Positions 1 through 8,486 are shown, numbered from the stretch's first letter. The stretch: DNA of 64,000 bases from VRUE01 sp963707965 (GCA_963707965.1 CAVPRR010000004.1:434001-498000); one strand, 5' to 3'. Notes: generated from the letters alone by a model not told the origin. Program-made: numbers and translations.

Positions 1-240
1 GCCCGAGCAGCTGAACCTCGCGCCGATGTCTGCCTCGACGCTTTCACAGGTGAGCCGGCTGAGCTCAATGCCGGTTCTCTTGACGTAGCCCTTTCGAATT
101 TCCCTGGCGATCTCTTCACCCGAGGCTTCCGATCCCCCACCGACGTTGACTTCGGCCGAACAGCCGGCGACGGCGAGGCACAGCACGATCGCGACCGCTG
201 CAACGATGCCCTGCGGCGTTGACCTGAACTTGAATCGCAT
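1..240 (-). CDS. Lipoprotein with DUF4333-like domain (partial, C-terminus outside window)
   Basis: The reading frame on the minus strand starts with ATG at 240 and is still open at base 1, so only the first 80 residues are seen. A signal peptide (residues about 10-26, hydrophobic AVAIVLCLAVAG) ends in a lipobox VAGC with the acylated cysteine at residue 27, so the mature protein should be anchored on the outer face of the membrane. After a short Gly/Ser linker there is a charged helix and two cysteines (65 and 78) in the spacing LTCES...FSCSG. That arrangement is typical of the actinobacterial DUF4333 domain. No function is known for that domain. The frame is too short to be sure of the family. 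Confidence 0.7.
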   Translation of the reverse strand, partial: MRFKFRSTPQGIVAAVAIVLCLAVAGCSAEVNVGGGSEASGEEIAREIRKGYVKRTGIELSRLTCESVEADIGARFSCSG

Positions 241-295
241 CTGAAAGCAGTCCCCTGTGCTGCGTGGCGCGGATTGGACCGCGAAATCTATCCGC

Positions 296-961
296 TCACA
301 AGCCAGCGGTCTTCTTGGACTGCCGTGAACCGGGCGGCGGTGTGATGAGCGCAATCGGTACCGACACCCCGGCGGATCGGCGCAGGGTGGCGATTCGCCG
401 GTCGGGCTGAACGGCATCGCGGATCTCGCTGACGCGGTCCCCGAGACCCCCGACGGTCGCATCCAGGTCGGGCGCCATGAAGGCCAAGCCCCAGAAGAAG
501 GCGGGGCCGTCTCGCCCCGTCCGTGCGATCGCCTCCTCCGGCTCCTGCACGACCTCGAGGATGACCGCACCGAGGCGGAAGAACGCCTGGCGCGGCGCCC
601 CAGCCGGAGTCGGCTCCTCGCGGATGCGACGAAGATCGAGGCCGGCGCCCTGCAGCGCTGCAACCGTCCGATCGAGGTCGGGCGTGATGACGACCACGTG
701 GTCGAGCGCGGTGATGCCATTCGGATGCGCCGGCGCCCCACTCGGTGGCTGGCTGTCCGACCGTGTCGTCGATAGCCCGTCCAGCGCGTCTCTCTCGATT
801 GCGCGCAGCGACCAGCCCAGCAGCCCGTTGCCCGCCTCCAATCCCGCCAGACGGAACCGCACGTCCCCAACGACGCACGTTTCGCCATCGACCCGAAACC
901 CAATCGCCCGCCAGGAATCCGGTGTGACGGCAACCGTCAGCTCGTCGATCGTGGGCGCCAC
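296..961 (-). CDS. Glyoxalase/VOC-superfamily protein
   Basis: The C-terminal half (from ALDHVVVITPDLDRTVAAL) shows the vicinal-oxygen-chelate pattern: a conserved HV start, a paired region RQAFFRLGAVILEVVQEPE, and a second half-module FFWGLAFMAPDLDATVGGL. The N-terminal 80 residues (a short beta-rich domain with GDVRFRLAG) belong to an actinobacterial subgroup with an extra N-terminal module. Substrate and metal are unknown. The start is uncertain: I chose GTG at 961 because sequence upstream of it has low-complexity Arg/Pro-rich composition, although the frame stays open to an ATG at 1066 and a TTG exists at 967. It stands alone, 55 nt downstream of the lipoprotein start on the same strand. 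Confidence 0.75.
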   Translation of the reverse strand: MAPTIDELTVAVTPDSWRAIGFRVDGETCVVGDVRFRLAGLEAGNGLLGWSLRAIERDALDGLSTTRSDSQPPSGAPAHPNGITALDHVVVITPDLDRTVAALQGAGLDLRRIREEPTPAGAPRQAFFRLGAVILEVVQEPEEAIARTGRDGPAFFWGLAFMAPDLDATVGGLGDRVSEIRDAVQPDRRIATLRRSAGVSVPIALITPPPGSRQSKKTAGL

Positions 962-1114
962 GAGCAAACCGTAACGGTCGTCTTCCCAACGCCTCCAAGA
1001 CGCTCGCCGCGGTCCGCCGTTGAGGGCAGGTGGAGGTCTACTCGACGCCGAGACGGCGGCGGGCAACGGGGCGGTGCACCAGGGAACTGCCCATGGGGTG
1101 GGGCACCGCTGGCG

Positions 1115-1387
1115 TCAGCCGCCGAACAGCTCGTTGAAGCGGAGAGCGGCGCGGCTGGGGAGGACGAAGTCGTCATTGCGGTGCAGTAGGCCGGCGCCGG
1201 CGAGTTCGCGCACCGCACGCTCCACGGCGTCCCGCTCGGCGAAATCGCCCGGCTCGCCGGCGACGTCGCGGAGCAGCTCGTCGAAGGTGATCTGGAGAGG
1301 GTGGAGGCTCAGCACCTGGCCGAGAACCGCGGCCTCGATGGTCGCGTCCTCTCGGGCGGGGTTTCGAATGTCGTCCGTCCTGTCCAC
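1115..1387 (-). CDS. Small winged-helix-like protein, hypothetical
   Basis: A 90-residue protein starting at GTG. It has the pattern of a single winged-helix unit: helix (ATIEAAVLGQVL), a helix-turn-helix-like segment (ITFDELLRDVAG ... DAVERAVRELAGAGLL) and a short beta wing with VLPSRAALRFNELF. It has no cysteines or ligand motifs. It lies just downstream of an ArsR-type regulator on the same strand, so the two may be co-transcribed. I cannot name a target. It could act as a DNA-binding partner or as a stand-alone regulator. Confidence 0.6.
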   Translation of the reverse strand: MDRTDDIRNPAREDATIEAAVLGQVLSLHPLQITFDELLRDVAGEPGDFAERDAVERAVRELAGAGLLHRNDDFVLPSRAALRFNELFGG

Positions 1388-1430
1388 GGCTTCACCTACA
1401 TAAAGGGAGCTGGGCCTCGATCTCTTCCCC

Positions 1431-1745
1431 TCATGGGTCGACAGGAGGCGATTCCCAGGCGGAGTCCTGGAGTAGTGAGCGTGCCCAGCCCGCCGTCACC
1501 GACGAGCGGTAGAAGTGCTGCGTCGTCCCTCTCACACGCTTCTCGTCGACCAGCTCCAGTGCGCCGCAGTCGGCCAGAACGCGGACGTGGTAGCTGAGGT
1601 TGCCGAGCGGCTCGTCGAGCCTATCGGCGAGCTCCCGCGGGCTGGTCGGGTTGCCGTCGGGCATGGCACGCAGGATCTGGCGCCGCAGCCGGTGGTTGAG
1701 CGCGTTGAGCAGCGTGTGGTTGTTCGGGCGATCGGGAGTCGACAC
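1431..1745 (-). CDS. ArsR-type winged-helix transcriptional regulator
   Basis: A 104-residue protein with a full ArsR/SmtB-like winged helix: LLNALNHRLRRQILRAM, then the recognition unit SPRELADRLDEPLGNLSYHVRVLADCGALELV, then a wing RVRGTTQHFYRSS. The single cysteine in ADCGAL is not a metal-site pair, so this is probably one of the many ArsR proteins that do not sense metals. It starts at GTG 1745, with a TATATT hexamer 11 nt upstream and no Shine-Dalgarno. The GH15 gene lies upstream on the same strand. Confidence 0.82.
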   Translation of the reverse strand: MSTPDRPNNHTLLNALNHRLRRQILRAMPDGNPTSPRELADRLDEPLGNLSYHVRVLADCGALELVDEKRVRGTTQHFYRSSVTAGWARSLLQDSAWESPPVDP

Positions 1746-1756
1746 CTGAAGCGGCC

Positions 1757-1762
1757 AATATA
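1757..1762 (-). promoter_or_regulatory. Candidate -10 element (TATATT) of the ArsR-type gene
   Basis: On the minus strand TATATT ends 11 nt before the GTG start at 1745. That places transcription start close to the start codon. No -35 hexamer is clear. Confidence 0.4.
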
Positions 1763-1847
1763 GAGAGAAGCGAATGCTTTTGTCTGTAGAGGCGCTGTCT
1801 GCGGCAACACTTTGTGCAGGTTGTACACCGCGCGCGTGGCGCGGCCC

Positions 1848-3740
1848 TCACGCGTCCTCGCGAACGCCGCCCATTTCGCTGAACACCGCGGTCAATCCCC
1901 CGTCCTCTCGCCGCTCGTCGGCGATCACGTGGGAAACGGCGTTGATCAGGGCCAGGTGCGTGAACGCCTGGGGGAAGTTGCCGAGGTGGCGGCTGCTGTG
2001 CGCCTCCAGCTCCTCCGCGTAGAGGTCGAGCCAGCCGGAGGACTCCAGCAGGCGCTCGCACAGCACCCGCGCCCGCTCCGCCTCGCCGATCTCCGAGAGG
2101 GCCGAGACCAGCCAGAAGGAGCAGATGAGGAAGGTTCCCTCCTCACCGCTCAGCCCGTCGTCGGTCTCGTCGGTCCTGTAGCGGAGGACGAGTCCGTGCT
2201 CGGTCAGCTGCTCGGCGATTGCCCCGACCGTGTCGCGCACCCGCGGGTCGTCCGGGGGAAGGAAGCGGACCAGCGGGACCAGCAGGGTGGAGGCATCGAG
2301 CGCGTCGGTGTCGTAGTGCTGGCGGAAGATGCCCTCGCGCACTCCGCGCTCGAGGATCTCCTCGCGAATCCGGTCGGCGGTTTCCTCCCATTCCTCGGCG
2401 ACGTCGTCGACCCCGATGCTGCGGGCGAGGCGCGCACCGCGGTCGAGCGCGACCCAGATCATCAACTTCGAGGAGACATAGTGCTGGGGCTCTCCGCGCG
2501 ACTCCCAGATCCCCTGGTCGGGATGCGGCCAGGCGTCGATCGCGGCCTCGACCTGCTGGCGGATCACCTCGCGGTCGGCGGGGGTGCCGGATCCGCGCAG
2601 TGCCTTCTCGTGCAGGTAGATCGAGTCCAGCAGCGCACCCCAGACGTCGTTCTGGCGCTGGCTGAAGGCACCGTTGCCAACCCGCACCGGTTGCGCCCCC
2701 CCGTAGCCGCCCAGGTGGTCGAGCGTGCGCTCGCGCAGTTCGTGCTCTCCGCCGATCCCGTACATGATCTGCAGGCTCGGGTGCTTGCGGCAGATGGCCA
2801 TGACAAAGCGCATGAAGTCACGTGCCTCCTGGTCGAAGCCGAGCGTGTGCAGCGCCCAGAGGCTGAAGGTCGAGTCGCGAATCCAGCTGAAGCGGTAGTC
2901 CCAGTTGCGTTCCCCGCCGGGAGTCTCGGGCAGCGATGTGGTCGGCGCCGCCAGGATCGCGCCGGTTGGGGCATAGGTGAGCCCCTTCAGCACAAGCGCG
3001 GAGCGCTGCAGGTGTATGCGCCAGGGGTGGTCGGGGAATTCGCCGTCGCGCAGCCATGCGCGCCAGAACTCCGTCGTCGACTCCAGCCGCTCGCTCGCCT
3101 CCGGGGCGCTGCGGGGCCCACCCAGGTCGCCCTCGCCCCAGGTCAGCGCGCAAAAGCTCGTCTCGTCCTCTCGCAGGCGCACCCGGCCGCGAGCCGTGCC
3201 GCCGTCAAGGGTCAGATCCATGTCGCTGGTGAGGCGCAGCTCGGTGTCGCCGGCGCGGGCGACGGCCTCGCCGAGTTCGCCGCCGCTCCAATCGGCGGCC
3301 TCGACCCCGTAGCCGAAGCGCGGCAGGCACTCCATGTCCAGCTCGACGTGGCCGTCGACGCAGGTCGCCATGCGCAGCAGGGAGCGGTCGGACTCATGCG
3401 CGGTCTCGGGGCGAGACCCTGGGCCTTCCTGCTCCGCCCACTCGCCGATCGTCAGCGCGTCGTGGATCACGACCCAGCCGGTGTCGGTCACCCAGGTCGT
3501 CTCGATCACCAGCGTCCCCGGCTCATAGCGGCGGCTGAGCGGCACCACGACGCCGCGCGGCGCCAGCTTGAAGTGGCCGGCGCCGCGATCCAGCAGGGAG
3601 GCGAAGACGCTGGGCGAGTCGAAGCGCGGCAGGCACAGCCACTCAACCGCGCCTTCGAAGGAGACCAGGGCGCTGGTGTGGCAATCCGAGAGGAAGCCAT
3701 AGCTGCCGATTGGCGGGAAGCGGTGGTTGGCCGTTGTCAA
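1848..3740 (-). CDS. Glycoside hydrolase family 15 protein (glucoamylase/trehalase-like)
   Basis: A 630-residue protein, the usual length for the bacterial GH15 family. The N-terminus MTTANHRFPPIGSYGFLSD and the block GAVEWLCLPRFDSPSVFASLLD are the family's N-terminal beta-domain signature. The catalytic (alpha/alpha)6 barrel begins near GGERNWDYRFSWIRDSTF, the hallmark substrate-binding block. Further conserved blocks are GIGGEHELRERTLDHLGGY and HYVSSKLMIWVALDRG. Members hydrolyse alpha-glucosidic bonds; several actinobacterial members are trehalases, so glucoamylase versus trehalase cannot be decided here. No signal peptide is seen, which suggests a cytoplasmic role in glycogen or trehalose turnover. 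The start is TTG at 3740, preceded by TAGCTT at 9 nt. It is divergent from ctaG. Confidence 0.9.
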   Translation of the reverse strand: MTTANHRFPPIGSYGFLSDCHTSALVSFEGAVEWLCLPRFDSPSVFASLLDRGAGHFKLAPRGVVVPLSRRYEPGTLVIETTWVTDTGWVVIHDALTIGEWAEQEGPGSRPETAHESDRSLLRMATCVDGHVELDMECLPRFGYGVEAADWSGGELGEAVARAGDTELRLTSDMDLTLDGGTARGRVRLREDETSFCALTWGEGDLGGPRSAPEASERLESTTEFWRAWLRDGEFPDHPWRIHLQRSALVLKGLTYAPTGAILAAPTTSLPETPGGERNWDYRFSWIRDSTFSLWALHTLGFDQEARDFMRFVMAICRKHPSLQIMYGIGGEHELRERTLDHLGGYGGAQPVRVGNGAFSQRQNDVWGALLDSIYLHEKALRGSGTPADREVIRQQVEAAIDAWPHPDQGIWESRGEPQHYVSSKLMIWVALDRGARLARSIGVDDVAEEWEETADRIREEILERGVREGIFRQHYDTDALDASTLLVPLVRFLPPDDPRVRDTVGAIAEQLTEHGLVLRYRTDETDDGLSGEEGTFLICSFWLVSALSEIGEAERARVLCERLLESSGWLDLYAEELEAHSSRHLGNFPQAFTHLALINAVSHVIADERREDGGLTAVFSEMGGVREDA

Positions 3741-3749
3741 GGCGAGGCC

Positions 3750-3755
3750 AAGCTA
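3750..3755 (-). promoter_or_regulatory. Candidate leaderless -10 element (TAGCTT) of the GH15 gene
   Basis: TAGCTT on the minus strand ends 9 nt before the TTG start at 3740, with no Shine-Dalgarno between. Confidence 0.4.
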
Positions 3756-3804
3756 GCATCGGCCACGGGCGGCCCGGGGCGGGTGGCGGCCCAAACCGCG
3801 ACGC

Positions 3805-3810
3805 TACGCT
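3805..3810 (+). promoter_or_regulatory. Candidate leaderless -10 element (TACGCT) of ctaG
   Basis: TACGCT ends 7 nt before the GTG at 3818, with no Shine-Dalgarno between. It supports GTG 3818 as the start rather than upstream codons. Confidence 0.45.
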
Positions 3811-3817
3811 GGAAACT

Positions 3818-4726
3818 GTGACCGTTCCGTTCGCCCACGTCGCCGGGGCCTTCGTGCCGCTGGAGGTCTTCCCGATTACCCTGGCGGGGGTGCTCTACTG
3901 GCACCGGGCGATGGTCCTCTCCTGGGACGGCCGGGCGGTCCCGGCCTGGCGCCAGGTCTGCTTCGGCGCCGGGCTAGCGAGCATCGCGATCGCTCTCTTC
4001 AGCCCGATCGGCCACATCTCCGAGGAGTTGGTGATCGCCCACATGGTCGAGCACCTTCTGATCGGCGATATCGCCGCCCTGCTGCTGGTGCTCGGGCTGA
4101 CCCGCTCCCTGCTGCAGCCCGTGCTCGCCCTGCCCGCGTTCAACCGCCTCCAGGTCCTCGCCCATCCGGCAATTGCCTTCCCGCTCTGGGCGGTCAACCT
4201 CTTCTTCTGGCACATCCCGGCGCTCTACCAGGACGCCTACGGCGCCGCGCCGATCCACGCCCTCGAGCACACGACCTTCCTCTTCTTCGGCTGCCTGATG
4301 TGGATGCCGGTGTTCGGCCCGCTGCCCAAGCCGGAGTGGTTTGGCGCCGCCTGGAAGGTGGGATATGTGATCGCGGTCCGCTTCACGGGGGCGATCCTCG
4401 GCAACGTGCTGATGTGGTCCGGCGCGGTCCTCTATCCGATCTACGCCCCCGGCGAGCGCTACTGGGGGATATCGGCGCTGGCCGACCAGAGCACCGCAGG
4501 CGTGATCATGATGCTCGAGGGGACGTTCGTGGCCCTCGGCGTCCTGGCGTGGGTCTTCTTCGAGGTCGCTCGCGAAGGGGTCGAAAGGCAGCGGCTGCTC
4601 GACCTGGCGCGGGACCGCGGCGTGCCACTGGACGAGCGCCGCGCCCAGCGTGCTGTCGCCGCCGGCCACGGGGCGCTGCTGGAGGAGCGGCTGACCGGGG
4701 CGCGGGATGATTCCAACAGGGCCTGA
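3818..4726 (+). CDS. ctaG: Cytochrome c oxidase assembly protein, CtaG family (caa3-type)
   Basis: A 302-residue polytopic membrane protein with about seven hydrophobic segments. It carries the caa3_CtaG family blocks: HMVEHLLIGDIAALLLVLGL, a conserved NLFFWHIPALYQDAY, HALEHTTFLFFGCLMWMPV and PLADQ-like DQSTAGVIMMLEG. The several membrane-embedded histidines are those expected of a protein involved in copper-site assembly of caa3-type cytochrome oxidase. The start GTG 3818 was chosen because it lies 7 nt after a TAnnnT hexamer and removes a low-complexity Gly/Arg extension. Its 3' end overlaps the next gene by 20 nt, so translation is probably coupled. Confidence 0.88.
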   Translation: MTVPFAHVAGAFVPLEVFPITLAGVLYWHRAMVLSWDGRAVPAWRQVCFGAGLASIAIALFSPIGHISEELVIAHMVEHLLIGDIAALLLVLGLTRSLLQPVLALPAFNRLQVLAHPAIAFPLWAVNLFFWHIPALYQDAYGAAPIHALEHTTFLFFGCLMWMPVFGPLPKPEWFGAAWKVGYVIAVRFTGAILGNVLMWSGAVLYPIYAPGERYWGISALADQSTAGVIMMLEGTFVALGVLAWVFFEVAREGVERQRLLDLARDRGVPLDERRAQRAVAAGHGALLEERLTGARDDSNRA

Positions 4727-6209
4727 GCGGCGGCTGCTGCCGGCGCTCGTCTTCGTCGTCGGCACGGCCAGCCTTGGCACCGAGATCGCGGCGGCGCGGC
4801 TGCTTGCCCCCTACTTCGGCGCTTCGACGATCGTCTGGGCGAACACGATCGGCGTTGTACTCGTCGCCCTGTCGGCCGGCTACTGGTTCGGCGGGCGCTT
4901 CGCCGACCGCCACCCGCACATGCGCGGCCTCTGCCTGGTGGTGCTCGCCGCCTCGCTGCTGATCGCGGCGGTGCCCTTTGCCTCACACCCCTTCCTGGGC
5001 TTTTCGGTCAGCGCCTTCGACGCCGTGTCGATTGGCGGCTTCGCCGGCTCGCTGCTGGGCGTGCTCGTCCTGATCGCGGTTCCCGTAACCCTGCTGGGCG
5101 CGGCGGCGCCCTGGGCTGTGCGCCTCGCCGTCGGAGACGTGGGGCATTCCGGGGAGGTTGTGGGTCGGCTCTATGCGATCTCGACCGCGGGCTCGCTGTT
5201 CGGGACGATGGTCGCCGCCCTGCTCCTCATCCCGCTGCTGGGGACGCAGCGCACCTTTCTCGTCTTCGCGCTGGCGCTGGCCCTGGTTGCCGCAGCCGGC
5301 TTGGGTTGGCGCTTTGCGGCGGTCCCCACCGCCCTCGCCCTGGCGCTCACGGTTCCGGCGGGGACGATCAAGGCCGCGGACACCGGCCGCGTCCTGCTCG
5401 AGACCGAGACGACCTATCAGTACGCCCGCGTCGTCGAACGCCCCGATGGCGCCCGCGTGCTGGAGCTGAACGAGGGCCAGGCGGTCCACTCCCTCTACCG
5501 GCCGGGGACCTACCTGACCGGCGACTACTGGGACGGTCACCTCGTGTTGCCGTTCGCGGCGCGCGCGAAGCCGCCTGCACGGATCGCGATCCTCGGCAAT
5601 GCGGGGGGCACCGTGGCCCGCGCCTTCGGCCACTTCTTCCCGGACACGGCGGTAGACGCGGTCGAGATCGATGGCGAGCTGACCGAGCTCGGCCGCCGCT
5701 TCTTCGACCTTCACAACCCGCGGATGCAGGTGTTCGCCGAGGACGCACGGCCGTGGCTGGAGCGCTCCGCCGGCGGCTATGACGCGATCATGGTCGACGC
5801 CTACCGGCAGCCCTATGTCCCCTTCTACCTGACCACCTGGGAGTTCTTCGAGCTGGCCCGCAAACGCCTGGCGCCCAGCGGGGTGGTGATCGTCAACGTC
5901 GGACACCCGGAGGGCGGTGAGGAGTTGGAGCGAGTGCTGGGGAGGACGATGGCGGCCGTCTTCCCGAGCGTCCTTCGCTACCCGATCGAGCCGACAAACA
6001 CGCTGCTGGTTGCCGGCGACGGGGTGCTCTCCCCCGCCGGCCTGCGCCGCAGGGCGGCGTCCATGCCCCGCCCGTTGCGCGGCCTGGCGCGGGAGGCCGC
6101 CGCTGCGCTCGGGCCCCGGCTGCCCGGCGGTTCGGTCTACACCGACGACCGCGCCCCCGTGGAGTGGCTGGTCGACGCGTCCCTGCTGGAATACGCGAAT
6201 GGTGAGTAA
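4707..6209 (+). CDS. Fused membrane/spermidine-synthase-like protein
   Basis: A 500-residue protein in two parts. Residues about 1-220 contain seven to eight membrane segments starting with LPALVFVVGTASLGTEIAAARLLAPYFG, the signature of the fused MFS/spermidine synthase family. Residues about 230-490 form a Rossmann methyltransferase-like domain with IAILGNAGGTVARAFG (AdoMet loop), DAVEIDGELTELGRRFF (acidic end of beta-2) and GGYDAIMVDAYRQPYVPFYL in the aminopropyltransferase active-site position. Members are often called polyamine aminopropyltransferases, but the substrate of the membrane-bound group is not established. It starts inside ctaG (20-nt overlap). Confidence 0.85.
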   Translation: MIPTGPERRLLPALVFVVGTASLGTEIAAARLLAPYFGASTIVWANTIGVVLVALSAGYWFGGRFADRHPHMRGLCLVVLAASLLIAAVPFASHPFLGFSVSAFDAVSIGGFAGSLLGVLVLIAVPVTLLGAAAPWAVRLAVGDVGHSGEVVGRLYAISTAGSLFGTMVAALLLIPLLGTQRTFLVFALALALVAAAGLGWRFAAVPTALALALTVPAGTIKAADTGRVLLETETTYQYARVVERPDGARVLELNEGQAVHSLYRPGTYLTGDYWDGHLVLPFAARAKPPARIAILGNAGGTVARAFGHFFPDTAVDAVEIDGELTELGRRFFDLHNPRMQVFAEDARPWLERSAGGYDAIMVDAYRQPYVPFYLTTWEFFELARKRLAPSGVVIVNVGHPEGGEELERVLGRTMAAVFPSVLRYPIEPTNTLLVAGDGVLSPAGLRRRAASMPRPLRGLAREAAAALGPRLPGGSVYTDDRAPVEWLVDASLLEYANGE

Positions 6210-6336
6210 AGCCCGCATCGGAGCCCCGGGCCGGGTGAAGGCCTGGCTCGTGACCGGCCCGCTCGGGCGCGGCTTCGCCTTCGCAATCGACTTTGGGATT
6301 GCGCTGCGCCGCGGCCTCCTCCGTCGCCACCGATAG
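6199..6336 (+). CDS. Small conserved-looking basic protein, 45 residues
   Basis: A short frame starting ATG 6199 (or GTG 6202) overlaps the end of the spermidine-synthase-like gene by 11 nt and ends at TAG 6334-6336. The peptide has a basic start (SKARIGAPGRVK), a central AWLVTGPLGRGFAFAIDFGIALRRG segment and an Arg-rich tail. A short W-L-x-TGPLGR-x-x-x-F-x-x-D motif followed by an amphipathic helix looks like a real small actinobacterial protein rather than noise. No function can be given. The confidence rests on its operon-like overlap and on composition. Confidence 0.5.
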   Translation: MVSKARIGAPGRVKAWLVTGPLGRGFAFAIDFGIALRRGLLRRHR

Positions 6337-6413
6337 CGACGCCTGCCGGGTTGACCAGCGCAGTGTGGTCAACCCGCAACGCGATTGCCGGGCGGCGGCT
6401 GCTGCCGATCCTC

Positions 6414-6419
6414 TAGGGT
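6414..6419 (+). promoter_or_regulatory. Candidate leaderless -10 element (TAGGGT) of tig
   Basis: TAGGGT ends 9 nt before the tig ATG at 6429, with no Shine-Dalgarno between. Confidence 0.45.
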
Positions 6420-6428
6420 CCGGCGCCG

Positions 6429-7811
6429 ATGGAGACCACCGTCTCAGAGCTGCCCGGCTCGCGGGTGCGGGTCGAGGTCGAGGTCCCGGCTTCCGACGTC
6501 GACCGCAGCGTGCAGCGTGCCGCTCGCGGCCTGGCGCGCGAGATGCGACTGCCCGGCTTCCGCAAGGGCAAGGCGCCTCCATCGCTGGTGATCCAGCGTC
6601 TCGGCTACGGCGCGGTCCTGGAGGAGGCGATCCGCAACGCGCTGCCCGAGTGGTACGAACAGGCCCTGCTCAGCACCGGCATCAACCCCGTTGGCGATCC
6701 GGACATGGAGATCTCCTCGACGCCGCAGTCCGAGGGCGATCCGCTTGGCTTCAAATTTGAGATCGGGATTCGGCCCACCGCCAAGCTCGGCGACTACAGG
6801 GACCTCGAGGTGGGCAGGGCCGAGACGAAGGTGCCCGACGACATCGTCGATCGCGAGATCGAGCGAGTTCGCGAGGGATTCGCGAAGCTCGAGCCGGTCG
6901 AACGTCCCGCGGCCGGGGGCGACGTGCTGCTGATCGACTTCGAGGGGCTCGTCGACGGCCAGGCCTTCGAGGGTGGGAAGGCGAGCGACTACCTGCTGGA
7001 GCTCGGTGCGGGACAGCTGATCGAGGGATTCGAGGAGCAGCTCCCCGGAGTGAGCGGGGGGCAGACGCGCGAGGTGAATGTCACCTTCCCCGACGACTAC
7101 CAGGCTGAGCAGGTCGCCGGCAAGGAGGCGGTTTTCACGGTCGAGGTGAAAGAGGTGCGAGAGAAGATCCTGCCGAACCTCGATGACGACTTTGCCTCCG
7201 AAGCGTCCGAGTTCGACACCCTGGATGAGCTTCGCGATGACATTCGCAGCCGGCTCTCGGAGGTCATCGGCCAGCGGATCGAGCAGGACTTTCGGATCGC
7301 CGCGGTCGACGCTGCCGCCGAGGCGGCGACCATGGAGCTGCCGGACGAGCTCGTCGCGGCCCGCGCCGCGGAGCGCTGGGAGCGGATCGAGCGTCAGCTC
7401 TCGGCTCGCGGCATGAACCCCGACGCCTACCTTCAGATGCAGGGCAAGACCCGCGAGGACGTGATCGCCGAGTCCAAGCCCGATGCCGAGCGGGAGTTGA
7501 AGCGCGAGGCGGTGCTCGCCGCCATCGCCGAGGCCGAGGGGATCGAGGTCGCCGAGGAGGAGATGGTCGAGGCGCTCGCACACACCGCCGAGCACGAGCG
7601 AACCACCCCCGAGAAGCTCTTGAAGCGGCTGCGCGAGAGCGGCCGCGACGCGATGATTCGCGAGGACATCCGCATCCGCAAGGCGATCGACGTGGTGGCC
7701 GAGTCGGCGAAGCCGATCCCGATGGAGCAGGCCGAGGCGCGCGAGAAACTGTGGACGCCAGAGAAGGAGCGCGAGGAGGCGGGCTCGCTCTGGACTCCGG
7801 GCTCGGATTGA
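6429..7811 (+). CDS. tig: Trigger factor, ribosome-associated chaperone and prolyl isomerase
   Basis: A 460-residue protein with the three trigger factor domains. The N-terminal ribosome-binding domain carries the signature LPGFRKGKAPPSLV (GFRxGKxP loop that docks on ribosomal protein L23). An FKBP-type peptidyl-prolyl isomerase domain follows at about 155-245 (DVLLIDFEGLVDGQAFEGG ... LPGVSGGQ). The last part, from about 250, is the helical C-terminal chaperone domain. It is the first gene of a quality-control block with clpP and clpX, as in many bacteria. It starts at ATG 6429, preceded at 9 nt by TAGGGT and lacking a Shine-Dalgarno. Confidence 0.95.
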   Translation: METTVSELPGSRVRVEVEVPASDVDRSVQRAARGLAREMRLPGFRKGKAPPSLVIQRLGYGAVLEEAIRNALPEWYEQALLSTGINPVGDPDMEISSTPQSEGDPLGFKFEIGIRPTAKLGDYRDLEVGRAETKVPDDIVDREIERVREGFAKLEPVERPAAGGDVLLIDFEGLVDGQAFEGGKASDYLLELGAGQLIEGFEEQLPGVSGGQTREVNVTFPDDYQAEQVAGKEAVFTVEVKEVREKILPNLDDDFASEASEFDTLDELRDDIRSRLSEVIGQRIEQDFRIAAVDAAAEAATMELPDELVAARAAERWERIERQLSARGMNPDAYLQMQGKTREDVIAESKPDAERELKREAVLAAIAEAEGIEVAEEEMVEALAHTAEHERTTPEKLLKRLRESGRDAMIREDIRIRKAIDVVAESAKPIPMEQAEAREKLWTPEKEREEAGSLWTPGSD

Positions 7812-7837
7812 ACGCAAAGTCCGCCGCACGCCTTCTA

Positions 7838-7843
7838 TAGAGT
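7838..7843 (+). promoter_or_regulatory. Candidate leaderless -10 element (TAGAGT) of clpP
   Basis: TAGAGT (overlapping TATAGA at 7836) ends 7 nt before the clpP ATG at 7851, with no Shine-Dalgarno between. Confidence 0.45.
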
Positions 7844-7850
7844 CCCGCCC

Positions 7851-8435
7851 ATGAGTCCCCTCGTGCCTATGGTGGTCGAGCAGACCTCGCGCGGCGAGCG
7901 CTCCTTCGACATCTACTCGCGCCTGCTCAACGAGCGGATCGTCTTCCTTGGCACCCCCGTCACCGATGAAATCGCCAACCTGATCGTGGCCCAGTTCCTG
8001 CACCTTGAGTCCGAGGACCCCGATAAGGACATCAGCCTCTACATCAACTCGCCCGGCGGCGCCGTCACCGCCGGCCTGGCGATCTACGACACGATGCAGT
8101 TCATCAAGCCCGACGTGCAGACGATCTGCGTCGGCATCGCGATGAGCATGGGGGCGCTGTTGCTGGCCGGCGGCGCCGCGGGCAAGCGGATGTCGCTGCC
8201 CAACTCGAAGATCCTCATCCACCAGGTGTCGGCGGGGTTCGAAGGCCAGGCGACCGACATCGAGATCCACGCCAAAGAGATCATCGAGACCCGCCGCCGC
8301 CTCGACGAGATCATCGCCAAGCACACCGGGCAGCCCTTCGAGAAGGTCACGAAGGACACCGATCGCGACTACTTCATGAGCGCGGAGGAGGCGAAGGAGT
8401 ACAACATCGTCGACCGCGTCATCGCGCACCACTGA
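7851..8435 (+). CDS. clpP: ATP-dependent Clp protease proteolytic subunit ClpP
   Basis: A 194-residue serine peptidase of normal length. The catalytic triad can be read directly: Ser99 in VGIAMSMGA, His124 in KILIHQ, and Asp173 in DTDRDYF. The family blocks YINSPGG and FMSAEEAKEYNIVD are also present. It forms the proteolytic barrel that works with ClpX, encoded about 0.7 kb downstream. Only one clpP copy is seen here, whereas many actinobacteria carry a tandem clpP1-clpP2 pair; a second copy may lie elsewhere. A GNAT gene on the other strand separates it from clpX. Confidence 0.96.
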   Translation: MSPLVPMVVEQTSRGERSFDIYSRLLNERIVFLGTPVTDEIANLIVAQFLHLESEDPDKDISLYINSPGGAVTAGLAIYDTMQFIKPDVQTICVGIAMSMGALLLAGGAAGKRMSLPNSKILIHQVSAGFEGQATDIEIHAKEIIETRRRLDEIIAKHTGQPFEKVTKDTDRDYFMSAEEAKEYNIVDRVIAHH

Positions 8436-8464
8436 GCCGGTGCTGCCCCGGCTGAACCGGCGCT

Positions 8465-8478
8465 GGCTCTGCGGAGCC
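8465..8478. terminator. Candidate bidirectional terminator hairpin between clpP and the GNAT gene
   Basis: A perfect 5-bp hairpin GGCTC-TGCG-GAGCC lies in the short convergent gap, inside a longer GC-rich imperfect stem. There is no T-run, so support is only positional. Confidence 0.3.
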
Positions 8479-8486
8479 GCCCTGCG

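Noticed and set aside
1812..3821. A plus-strand open frame of about 670 codons opposite the GH15 gene
   Set aside because: The minus-strand GH15 protein has full family signatures; the plus frame has Gln/Arg/Ala-rich sequence without motifs.
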